Of a stretch of DNA of 64,000 bases, positions 33,970 through 41,777 are shown in pieces. The stretch's first letter is position 1, and every line of letters starts with the position of its first letter. The notes beneath the pieces were generated by a model. It had not been told where the DNA came from, searched no databases, and saw nothing but the letters and a program-made list of their open reading frames with translations. A program made the position numbers and the translations under genes. The stretch is taken from contig NZ_CP114905.1 in assembly GCF_027497195.1 (NCBI RefSeq), positions 5,281,001-5,345,000 of the forward strand, given 5' to 3'. This stretch comes from Streptomyces sp. WMMC500. GTDB taxonomy: Bacteria; Actinomycetota; Actinomycetes; Streptomycetales; Streptomycetaceae.

Positions 33970-35193
33970 ATGCACTTGCGTATCCGTCCTCCGTCTTTTT
34001 CGGGGCGTCTGCACGATGCCCGTACCGCTACTGTCGTCGGGCGGCTGCTCGGGCTGGCGGTACTCGTTCTGTTCCTCACCGGGCTGGTCAGCCATCTGCT
34101 GCAGGAGCCGCCGGGGTGGCTGATCGGGCATCTGCCGACCAGGCCGGTGTCGGGGTACCGCGTCACCCAGGGGCTCCATGTCATCAGCGGGATCGCGACG
34201 ATCCCGCTGCTGCTGGTGAAGCTGTGGACGGTGTATCCGCGGCTGTTCACCTGGCCTGCGGTGCGCGGGGTCGGGCACGCGCTGGAGCGCCTGTCGATCG
34301 CGGTGCTGGTCGGGGCGATGACCCTGGAGCTGTTCATAGGACTGCTCAACACCGCGAAGTGGTACCCCTGGCCGTTCTCCTTCCGGCCGGTGCACTACGC
34401 CCTGGCCTGGGTGATCGTCGGCGCGTTGCTGGTGCACGTGGCCGTCAAGGCGCCGCAGATCGCGGCCCACTGGCGCCGCCCCCGCACCCCGGCTCGCCCG
34501 CAGCCGGAAGCCGCACCCGCCGCACCCGCGAGAGCGGACGGGCCGGCCATGCCGGAGGCGCCGGGCGGGGCGGGTGGGGATGAAGAGGAGCGCGCTGTCC
34601 AGGCCGACCGCCGGTCCCTGCTGGTCGGCCTCGGCGTGGCGGTGGGCACGGTGACCGCCGTGACGGCGGGCCAGTCGGTGACCCCTCTGGCCCGCCTGAA
34701 CCTGCTGGCCCCACGCCACCCCGACCACGGACAGCAGGGGCTGCCCGTCAACCGCACCGCCCGTGCCGCCGGCATCACCCGCCAGGCCGTCACGGACTGG
34801 CGGCTGAAAGTCGACGGGCCCACCGGCTACGAGCTGACCCTCGAACAGCTACGCGCTCTGCCGCAGCACTCCGCGACCCTGCCCATCGCCTGCGTCGAGG
34901 GCTGGTCGAAGTCGGCCCACTGGGAAGGCGTACGGATCAAAGACCTGCTGCACCGCGCCGGACTGCCCGACGGCGCCCGGCTGCGCGTCATATCACTGCA
35001 GACCCGCGGCGGATACGGCATCACCGAGATGGACCACACCTACACCCGCGACGACCTGACCCTGCTCGCACTGCGGCTCAACGGCGACGTCCTGACCCCC
35101 GACCACGGCTACCCCGCCCGCGTCATCGCCCCCAACCGCCCCGGCGTCATGCAGACCAAATGGGTCACCCGCCTGGAAGTGATCCCCGCATGA
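33970..35193 (+). CDS. Membrane b-haem-like / molybdopterin oxidoreductase fusion
   Basis: A 407-residue protein with two parts. The N-terminal ~165 residues have four membrane helices with His42, His70, His142 and His156, well placed to hold two b-type haems. After a Pro/Ala/Glu-rich linker, DRRSLLVGLGVAVGT at 213 looks like an internal twin-arginine/membrane segment. The C-terminal ~150 residues are the oxidoreductase molybdopterin-binding domain (sulfite oxidase/YedY-like), with the Mo-ligand Cys308 in LPIACVEGWS and GYGITEMD later. It looks like a single-chain version of the YedYZ (MsrPQ) pair: a membrane haem protein feeding a Mo enzyme. The substrate is unknown. It overlaps the next gene by 4 bases. 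Confidence 0.85.
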   Translation: MHLRIRPPSFSGRLHDARTATVVGRLLGLAVLVLFLTGLVSHLLQEPPGWLIGHLPTRPVSGYRVTQGLHVISGIATIPLLLVKLWTVYPRLFTWPAVRGVGHALERLSIAVLVGAMTLELFIGLLNTAKWYPWPFSFRPVHYALAWVIVGALLVHVAVKAPQIAAHWRRPRTPARPQPEAAPAAPARADGPAMPEAPGGAGGDEEERAVQADRRSLLVGLGVAVGTVTAVTAGQSVTPLARLNLLAPRHPDHGQQGLPVNRTARAAGITRQAVTDWRLKVDGPTGYELTLEQLRALPQHSATLPIACVEGWSKSAHWEGVRIKDLLHRAGLPDGARLRVISLQTRGGYGITEMDHTYTRDDLTLLALRLNGDVLTPDHGYPARVIAPNRPGVMQTKWVTRLEVIPA

Positions 35194-35708
35194 AACCCAC
35201 CCCGATGACCACGATGACCGTGATCCGCCTGCTCCTGATCACCACCGGCCTCGTCCTGGCAGCAGTCGGCGTCGAACACCTCCTCACCGAGACCCGGGCG
35301 GGCACCGCCCGCGACGTACTGCTGTGGGCCACCGCCACCCTCGTCCTCCACGACGGAGCACTGGCACCGGCAACACTCGCCACCGGACTCCTCCTGGCCG
35401 GAACGAAACTACGCGGCGTGTGGCGCGCCGGACTGCTCACCGCCGGGGCGGTCACCCTCGTAGCACTACCCGTACTACTCCGCCCCGGCCGGCCCACCGA
35501 CCCCTCCGTGCTCCCTCTCAACTACCCACTCGGCCTGGCCACCGTCCTCACCGTCATCGCGGTGGTCACCGCCGCAACAGCAGCCTGGCACCATCACCGA
35601 CGCCACCGCCGACGGTCCCCTCAGCCCGAGCCGGAACGGGGCGCCCGCGGCGATGCCGGTGATGCCGAAGTGGGTGCGGCTGATCTCGGTGGTGGAAGAG
35701 AAGCGTGA
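35190..35708 (+). CDS. Small membrane protein coupled to the Mo-oxidoreductase
   Basis: A 172-residue protein with four predicted membrane helices in the first ~135 residues (RLLLITTGLVLAAVGVEHLL, VLLWATATLVLHDGALAP, AGLLTAGAVTLVALPVLL, YPLGLATVLTVIAVVTAA), and a basic, His/Arg-rich then acidic tail. The ATG at 35190 overlaps the stop of the Mo-oxidoreductase (ATGA), so the two are co-translated and probably form one membrane complex. No family recognised. Confidence 0.75.
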   Translation: MKPTPMTTMTVIRLLLITTGLVLAAVGVEHLLTETRAGTARDVLLWATATLVLHDGALAPATLATGLLLAGTKLRGVWRAGLLTAGAVTLVALPVLLRPGRPTDPSVLPLNYPLGLATVLTVIAVVTAATAAWHHHRRHRRRSPQPEPERGARGDAGDAEVGAADLGGGREA

Positions 35709-35841
35709 ACGCGGCCGGCGAGGTGCCGGACGACGACGGAGACCTCGGCGTGCATCGGGCCGGCCGTTCGGGTGCCGGCCCGGTAAGCGGGGATGATCTC
35801 GGTCTGCGTGGCAATGGGGAGTTTCTCGCGACAATGAAAAC

Positions 35842-35892
35842 GGGCCTCCCGGTAGCTCGGCCGACTCGCGTCGCCGAGCTACCGGGAGGCCC
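35842..35892. terminator. Very long perfect terminator stem
   Basis: A 20-bp perfect stem (GGGCCTCCCGGTAGCTCGGC and its complement) with an 11-base loop. On the minus strand GTTTTCATT follows. It ends the leftward gene at 35949 and probably the rightward one at 35708 as well. Confidence 0.85.
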
Positions 35893-35948
35893 TGCCTTTC
35901 GGCTATGCCGAAGCGCTGCCGTAAAGAGGTGAGCCTGACAAATTCAGC

Positions 35949-36548
35949 TTATCGGGAACCCCCGCTTCCTCGCTTCGGCTTGGAACTCGTCCTGGAGGAA
36001 GCGAGCCGGGAGACTGCGGAGTGATAGGTGCTCCTGCTGTCATCACTCCGGGCGGAACCCCGGGCGGAATAGTAGCTGGTGCTGGTGCTGGGCAGGGTCT
36101 CCCCGGCACTTCCGCCGATGCTGTTGTCCGCCTGGCTTCCGGCGGGACTCATCGACCGAGGGCTGTCGACGTATCCCTGTCCAAGCTGGCCGTACATGGC
36201 GGCAATGGTCGGCTGAGTGGGGTCCGGGCTGTCCCCTTGGCTCCAATGCCGAACCGGGGCGGGGTACCTGGGGGGCGGAGCGTCGCGATGGGAGTCCGCG
36301 CGTGCCGGGGCCCGGGGGGCGGGAGCCTGGCCGGGGTCGTGCGTGGCGTAGGCGGGCGGCTGCGCCATGTGTCCCTGCGGCTGGTAGTAGTCGGGCAGGC
36401 TTTGGTTGGAGGCGTCGCCGGAGCCGGGAACCGCAGCAACCTGCTGTGCGTACGCGCTGTAGTCATGGGCCGGTTGTGCGGGGCCTCCCCACTGGCTGGT
36501 GTGGGAGTTGTCGCCACTGCCGCCGCTGCCGGACCGAGGTGAGGGCAT
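35949..36548 (-). CDS. Low-complexity Ser/Pro/Gln/Tyr-rich protein, unknown (family member 2)
   Basis: A 199-residue disordered protein starting MPSPRSGSGGSGDNSHTSQW. It is rich in Ser, Pro, Gln, Ala and Tyr (DYSAYAQQVAAVPGS, PDYYQPQGHMAQPPAYATHD, IAAMYGQLGQGYVDSP, STSYYSARG) and ends in a basic Ser/Arg/Lys stretch (SSKPKRGSGGSR). No signal peptide, membrane helix or enzymatic motif. AAAGGAGA eight bases before the ATG is a good RBS. The style matches the proteins at 32582, 46168 and 52572: polar N-terminus, Tyr-rich middle, basic end. Confidence 0.75.
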   Translation of the reverse strand: MPSPRSGSGGSGDNSHTSQWGGPAQPAHDYSAYAQQVAAVPGSGDASNQSLPDYYQPQGHMAQPPAYATHDPGQAPAPRAPARADSHRDAPPPRYPAPVRHWSQGDSPDPTQPTIAAMYGQLGQGYVDSPRSMSPAGSQADNSIGGSAGETLPSTSTSYYSARGSARSDDSRSTYHSAVSRLASSRTSSKPKRGSGGSR

Positions 36549-36742
36549 CCGGTGTCTCCTTTCGTGGGCTTGTCGAGGCGTCCGCCTCTCCAGGCACCAC
36601 GTTCGGTCGCCACGAGCGGTTCACCGGTGGCCGCCGACGCCCGGGCGACCGCCGGCCGTGGTTCGGCTGCCGCTCGCCGCCCTTGCGCCGCGGGCCGCGG
36701 GCCGCGGCCCGTCCCGTACCTGAGCGGACGGACCCGCCGTCG

Positions 36743-37231
36743 TCAGCCGTGGTCGCGGAGGTAGCGGACCAGGCCGGCGACGTCGTCGGGGACCAGGCGT
36801 CCGATGGCGCCGCTGGAGTAGACCGCCGTGATCACCGTGCCGTCCGGGGCCAGCACGAACCCGGTGGACTGCAGGTACCGCCGCTCGCCGGGCGCGTCGT
36901 TGACGTAGGCACCCGTGGCTTCGGCCACTTCGCCGGCGTCGGCGCCGTACCCCACGGGGAAGTCCAGGCGGTGCTTCTCGACGAGCGCGCGAGTGGTCTC
37001 CTCGTCGTCGACGGAGAGCGCGGCGACCCGCACGTTGAGCCATAGCAGGGTGTCGGCGGCGCGCCGGAAGGCGGCAAGCTGGGCGTTGCAGTACGGGCAC
37101 CAGGACCCGCGGTAGAGGAGAACGACTCCGAAGTGTCCGGCGAGGTCGTCCGGGAGGGACAGGGTCCCGCTGCCCCCGATCGCCGGAATCCGGAGTTCGG
37201 GGAAGTGCTGGCCGTTGCTGAGCCGCGTCAT
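36743..37231 (-). CDS. Redoxin / peroxiredoxin-like protein
   Basis: A 162-residue thioredoxin-fold protein of the AhpC/TSA-redoxin class. The active site is YRGSWCPYCNAQLAAFRRA with Cys45 and Cys48 (a CxxC instead of the single peroxidatic Cys of typical Prx). VRVAALSVDDEETTRALVEKH and FVLAPDGTVITAVYSSGAIGRLVPDDV fit the family core. It probably reduces peroxides or disulfides in the cytoplasm (no signal peptide). Only the last 162 codons of a much longer open frame are used: ATG 37231 with GGGA upstream starts the domain exactly. The gene is divergent from a TetR regulator with a palindromic operator between them, so it is probably that regulator's target. Confidence 0.88.
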   Translation of the reverse strand: MTRLSNGQHFPELRIPAIGGSGTLSLPDDLAGHFGVVLLYRGSWCPYCNAQLAAFRRAADTLLWLNVRVAALSVDDEETTRALVEKHRLDFPVGYGADAGEVAEATGAYVNDAPGERRYLQSTGFVLAPDGTVITAVYSSGAIGRLVPDDVAGLVRYLRDHG

Positions 37232-37292
37232 GGTGTGCGTCCCTGCTCTCAAGGTCTGTTGCCGGACTGATCCGTTCGACCGTAGGCAGCAG

Positions 37293-37318
37293 CAAACTGG
37301 ACTATCAAGTCCAGTTTG
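37293..37318. promoter_or_regulatory. Palindromic operator between redoxin and TetR genes
   Basis: CAAACTGGACT-ATCA-AGTCCAGTTTG: perfect 11-bp arms around 4 bases. It lies 16 bases before the TetR ATG and 62 bases before the redoxin ATG, a classic autoregulated TetR operator. Confidence 0.8.
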
Positions 37319-37333
37319 GCTAGCGTAAGAATC

Positions 37334-37957
37334 ATGAAAGGTGTGCGGCAGGAGCCGAGGCTGACCCGTCGGGGTGCGGCGACCAAGGGGCGCATCGTGG
37401 CGGCCGCCGCCGAGCTGGTGCGCGAGAGCGGGGCGGCCGGAACGAGCCTGGACGACGTGATGGCGGCCAGCGGCACCAGCAAGTCTCAGCTCTACCACTA
37501 CTTCGCAGACAAGAGCGACCTGCTCCGGGCGATCGCCCGGCACCAGGTGGAGCAGGTGATGGAGGCCCAGCGCCCGGAACTGGAAGCGCTGGACACCCTG
37601 GCCGCCCTGCGCGGCTGGCGCGACAAGATCGTCGCCATCCAGAACGAGCTGGGTTACGTCGGCGGATGCCCGCTCGGCTCCCTCGCCAGCGAGCTCGCCG
37701 ACGGCGACGCGCGGACGCGTGGCGTCCTGCAGGAGTGCTTCGCCGCCTGGGAGGCCCCGCTGCGCGCCGGTCTCACCGCCATGCGGGACCGCGGAGAGCT
37801 GCGGCCGGGTGCGGACCCGGAGGCCCTCGCCGAAGCCCTGATGGCCGCGCTGCAGGGCGGGCTGCTGCTGACCAAGACCCACCGCACGAGCCGTCCGCTC
37901 GCACGCGCCCTGGACATGGCCATCGAGCACGTGGCCCGGTCCGCGGAACCGGGGTGA
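37334..37957 (+). CDS. TetR/AcrR-family regulator
   Basis: A 207-residue TetR regulator. The helix-turn-helix is clear: RIVAAAAELVRESGAAGTSLDDVMAASGTSKSQLYHYFADKSDLL (positions about 18-62). The C-terminal ligand and dimerisation domain (LAALRGWRDKIVAIQNELGYVGGCPLGSLASELADGD) is of the TetR_C_6-like type with GGCPLG. The ATG at 37334 is taken because an earlier start (37316) overlaps the operator. It is divergent from the redoxin gene and very probably represses it and itself through the palindrome at 37293-37318, responding to an oxidant or electrophile (inference). Confidence 0.92.
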   Translation: MKGVRQEPRLTRRGAATKGRIVAAAAELVRESGAAGTSLDDVMAASGTSKSQLYHYFADKSDLLRAIARHQVEQVMEAQRPELEALDTLAALRGWRDKIVAIQNELGYVGGCPLGSLASELADGDARTRGVLQECFAAWEAPLRAGLTAMRDRGELRPGADPEALAEALMAALQGGLLLTKTHRTSRPLARALDMAIEHVARSAEPG

Positions 37958-38180
37958 GCGACGGCCCCGGCCCCGCCGGGCGGCGTGGGCGGGACCGGCG
38001 CTCCGCGGGGACGGGGGCCTCTGCCGGACCGTGGGCACCTCCGCCGGACCGGCCGGCACCCGGGCGCCCGCGCAGGCGTGGGACGTCATCCACGACATCG
38101 GTGGGTGAGCGGCCCGGCGTCGCCGAGCCGGCCCCTTGGGCGGCACGGACCGCAACGGCGGCCGGCCGTACGATCGCCAC

Positions 38181-40493
38181 GTGACCCGGCCCAGCGACCC
38201 CCGGCGGACGCCCGTGACGGCCTTCGGAGCTCTGTTGCGGCAGCTCCGGACCGCGCGGTCCCTCACGCAGGACGAGCTCGCCCGGCGGGCCGGGATGACG
38301 GCGAAGGCGGTCGGCCTCCTGGAGCGCGGTGAACGGCGACGGCCTTACCCGCACTCCGTGCGCGCACTCGCCGACGCGCTCGCTCTCGACGACGCGCAGC
38401 GCGACGAGCTGATCGGCACCGTGCGGGACCGGGCGACGCCCGCACCCGTGCCTCGCGACCCGGCCCTCCCGGATTGGGCCCTCCCGGACCGGGTCGTCCC
38501 GGGTCCGGCCGTCCCGGTGTTCGGCCGGGACGAGGAAGAGGCCGCCGTCGCGGCTGCCCTGGAGGTGCCGTACCGCCGGATCGTCACGCTGACCGGGCCG
38601 GGGGGAGTCGGCAAGACGACCCTCGCGCTCGCCGTCGCGGACCGGGTCCGCGCACGCTTCCCCGGCGGCGTCGTGGTCGTCGAGCTGGCCGGCGTCACCG
38701 GACCGGAGGGCGTCCTGCCCGCCATCGCCACCGCACTCGACCTCCCTGAGCCCGACGCCGAGGAGACCGCTGAGTCGCTTGCCTCCGTCGTCGCCGGCCG
38801 CCGGATGCTGCTGGTCCTGGACAACCTCGAACACGTGCTGTCCTGCGCTCCCCGGCTGGCGGCCCTGGTCCGGTCCTGCCCGGAGCTCGTCGTGCTCGCC
38901 ACCAGCCGGGCGCGGCTGCGGCTGCGGATCGAGCAGGAGGTACGCGTCGCCCCGCTCACGCCGCCCGCCGCCGCGCGCCTGTTCGCGGACCGGGCGTACG
39001 CCGCCGGGCTGGTGCTCGACGACGAGACGACCGCCGCGCCCGTGGCCGCTCTCGTGGAACGGGCCGACGGGCTGCCACTCGCGGTGGAGCTCGCCGCTTC
39101 GGCGGCGGCGCTGTTCGGTCCGGCCGCGCTGCTCGCGCGTCTCGACGCGCTCCCCGCGCCGGCCCCGCGAGAGCTCCCTGACCGCCAGCGGAGCATGTCC
39201 GCGACACTCGCCTGGAGCCATGACCTCCTCAGCGCCCCGGCCCGCGCGGTCCTGGCCTGCCTGTCGGTGTGCGCCGGGACGTTCTCGCTCGCCGTCGCCG
39301 AGGAGGTCGGAGGCGACGACCCCGATGTCGTGCTGCCCGCGCTGGGCGAGTTGCTGGAGCACTCCATGGTGGCCCGGGCACCGGAGGTCGAGGGTGTCGC
39401 GCGGTTCCGCCTCCTGGAGCCGATCCGCCGGGACGCGGCCACGCGGCTCGCGCCTGCCGACCGCGCCCGTGCACGGTTCGGGCTGGCCCGGGCGATGCTG
39501 GAACAGGGCCGCCGGCTGGTCGGTGACCTGCGTGGCGCGGGACAGGTGTCCGCGCTGCGGCACCTTGAGGCCGACCTCGGAAACCTCCGTGTCGCGTTCT
39601 CCGCGATGCTCGACGAGGCGCGCCACGAGGACGCGGCGGAACTGGTGTGGCTGGTCTGGCAGTTCCTCGTCATCCGCGGCCACGCCCGGGACGGCCGGGA
39701 GTGGACCTCAAGGCTCGCGTCCCGCCCGGTCGACGACGTCGGCCGGGCGCGGCTGCTGATCGCGCGGTCCGCGCTGCAGCACGGGGCCGACCGCCGACGG
39801 GCCTGCGATCTGGCCCGTGACGCACTGGTCGTCGCCCGGCGGATCGGAGCGGGCGGCCTGGCGGCCGAGGCCGCCACGCTGGCCATGACCCACGCCTACT
39901 TCGCGTCCGATCTCGGCGTCTGCGCCGAGTTGCTGGACGTGGCCGAGGCGGAGAACGCCGCGGCGGGCGTCTCATGGTGGAGCAGCTACCGGCCGGCGGT
40001 GCGCGGTCGCCTCGCCGAGGAGGCGGACGACACCGACGCCGCCGACCGCTTCCACCGCGAAGCTGAGGCCGTGGCCCGCCGGAGCGGCAACGCGCTGGAA
40101 CTCACGACCGTGCTCGCCATCCGCGGGATCCGGGCGAGCCGGCTCGGCTTCGCGACGGAGGCGGCAACGCTGCTCCGGGAGGCGGTCGAGCTTGCGGTGG
40201 ACTCCGGGAACACGTGGTCGATGACCTACGTCCTCTCCCCGCTCGTCGATGTGGCCGTGCGGCTGGGGGAACACGTCATCGCCGCGCGGCTGACGGGGGC
40301 TGCCTCCTCCTACGCCGTCGAGCGCGCCGCCGCCGAGGTTGCGGAGGCCCACCGGGTGCGCGACGCCACGGCCCTGGTCCGGGCCAGTCTCGGCGCGGCG
40401 GACTTCGAGCGCGCGTGGCGGCTCGGCTGTGCGGCTGCTCCCGCGGATGTCGCCGGCTGGGCCGGGGAGATGCACCGCCGGGCCGCGGCCTGA
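38181..40493 (+). CDS. XRE-HTH / NB-ARC STAND regulator with TPR region
   Basis: A 770-residue signal-transduction ATPase. Residues about 10-80 hold an XRE-type helix-turn-helix (FGALLRQLRTARSLTQDELARRAGMTAKAVGLLERGERR). A linker follows, then a STAND NTPase with Walker A TGPGGVGKTTLA at 139-147 and Walker B RMLLVLDNLEHV, plus GLPLAVELAASAAA (the GLPL motif of NB-ARC). The C-terminal ~350 residues are TPR-like helical repeats that would bind a ligand. This is the architecture of AfsR-related multi-domain regulators of Streptomyces antibiotic genes, but the target is unknown. GTG 38181 or GTG 38214 may be the start; neither has a strong RBS. Confidence 0.88.
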   Translation: MTRPSDPRRTPVTAFGALLRQLRTARSLTQDELARRAGMTAKAVGLLERGERRRPYPHSVRALADALALDDAQRDELIGTVRDRATPAPVPRDPALPDWALPDRVVPGPAVPVFGRDEEEAAVAAALEVPYRRIVTLTGPGGVGKTTLALAVADRVRARFPGGVVVVELAGVTGPEGVLPAIATALDLPEPDAEETAESLASVVAGRRMLLVLDNLEHVLSCAPRLAALVRSCPELVVLATSRARLRLRIEQEVRVAPLTPPAAARLFADRAYAAGLVLDDETTAAPVAALVERADGLPLAVELAASAAALFGPAALLARLDALPAPAPRELPDRQRSMSATLAWSHDLLSAPARAVLACLSVCAGTFSLAVAEEVGGDDPDVVLPALGELLEHSMVARAPEVEGVARFRLLEPIRRDAATRLAPADRARARFGLARAMLEQGRRLVGDLRGAGQVSALRHLEADLGNLRVAFSAMLDEARHEDAAELVWLVWQFLVIRGHARDGREWTSRLASRPVDDVGRARLLIARSALQHGADRRRACDLARDALVVARRIGAGGLAAEAATLAMTHAYFASDLGVCAELLDVAEAENAAAGVSWWSSYRPAVRGRLAEEADDTDAADRFHREAEAVARRSGNALELTTVLAIRGIRASRLGFATEAATLLREAVELAVDSGNTWSMTYVLSPLVDVAVRLGEHVIAARLTGAASSYAVERAAAEVAEAHRVRDATALVRASLGAADFERAWRLGCAAAPADVAGWAGEMHRRAAA

Positions 40494-40707
40494 AGACCAT
40501 CCGGCCACGCGACGACGATCGTCCGTGGGGGCCTGGGATGTGGGTCCGGTGTGGGTCCGGTGTGGGTGTCGTCCGCAGCGCGACGGGTGGAGGGTGGCAG
40601 GGGTCCGTGCGCGTCACGGGTCGAGGCGGAACCACTGCCACGCGGCGCGCGGACCACGACGCGGCCGGGCACCGACGTGCCCGGCCGGCCACGAGAGGAC
40701 AAGCACC

Positions 40708-41511
40708 ATGCCGGAGAGCGTCCTGGACGCGCTGTGTTCCGCCATCAACTCGCACGATCCCCGGCAGGTGGCCGCGTGCTTCACCGCGGACTTCAACTGC
40801 GAGCGGCCATTGCGGCCGTACGAGGGGTTCGTCGGCCACGACCGGGTACAGGAGAACTGGACCCGCATCTTCGCCGGCATCTCCGATCTGCGGGCCGAGA
40901 TCCTGCGCCACGTCCGCGACGGCGACGAGATCTGGTCGGAGTGGGAGATGCGCGGCACCGGGCCGGGCGGCGGGACGGCGCTCCTGCGCGGGCCCGTCAT
41001 CGTGACCGCGGCAGACGGCCGCATCGACTGGGCGCGGTTCTACCTCGACCCGGTGACCCACCGGGACGAGACGACGATCACCGTGTCCGGGGTGGTCGCC
41101 GCACCGGCCGAGCAGGTGTTCGCCGTGCTCGCCGACCCCCGCAGGCACCGCGCTCTCGACGCGAGCGGGACCATCCGGCACACCGAGGCGACCGGGTCCC
41201 TGACCGCCGTGGGGGACACCTTCATCATGGCCATGCACAACGACATGAACGGTGATTACGTCATCGAGAACCACGTGGTGGTCTACGAGGCCGGCCGCGC
41301 CATCGGCTGGGCCCCCGCCGCACCCGGGCAGCGGCCCCTCGGCCAGCGCTACACCTGGTGTCTCACGCCTCTTGAGGACGGCAGCACCGAGGTGACCCAG
41401 ACCTACGACTGGTCCGGCATCACGCATCCCCCGGCGCTGCCCCACCTGCCGGTGCGGTCCGCCGACGAGCTCACCGAGTCGATCCAGCGCCTCAAGTCGG
41501 TCCTGACCTGA
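40708..41511 (+). CDS. SnoaL-like / SRPBCC fusion protein
   Basis: A 267-residue protein with two cavity-forming folds. Residues 1-115 are SnoaL-like (LDALCSAINSHDPRQVAACFTADF, LRPYEGFVGHDRVQENWTRIFAGI), a cystatin-like fold used by polyketide cyclases, isomerases and epoxide hydrolases. Residues about 125-267 are a SRPBCC/START-like domain (VAAPAEQVFAVLADPRRHRALDASGTI, WCLTPLEDGSTEVTQTYDW). The pair is uncommon in one chain. It could bind or cyclise a hydrophobic ligand. GAGAGGA is upstream of the ATG at 40708, and an upstream open frame of 120 codons is rejected for lack of a domain. The gene is on the same strand as the STAND regulator. Confidence 0.82.
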   Translation: MPESVLDALCSAINSHDPRQVAACFTADFNCERPLRPYEGFVGHDRVQENWTRIFAGISDLRAEILRHVRDGDEIWSEWEMRGTGPGGGTALLRGPVIVTAADGRIDWARFYLDPVTHRDETTITVSGVVAAPAEQVFAVLADPRRHRALDASGTIRHTEATGSLTAVGDTFIMAMHNDMNGDYVIENHVVVYEAGRAIGWAPAAPGQRPLGQRYTWCLTPLEDGSTEVTQTYDWSGITHPPALPHLPVRSADELTESIQRLKSVLT

Positions 41512-41777
41512 GCACCATGGAGCCCCTCGCCTCCGCGGGCGGCACGCGCCGTGGAAGGCGTGACGTCGTTCTCACGTCCAGGCCCTGAGCCGGTCCGCCG
41601 GCGACGTGCGGCCACCGTCTCTTCGTCAGTCCACACGACTCACGATGACCAACGGTGGCCGCATCCATGCGTGCACCCGCCCTGACCGGCAAGACCACGA
41701 CCTGCAGCCGGAGTGCTCACGCACCCACATGGTCCAGGAGGGCCGACACCGGTCACCGCGCCCGGGCGCCGCCGGTG

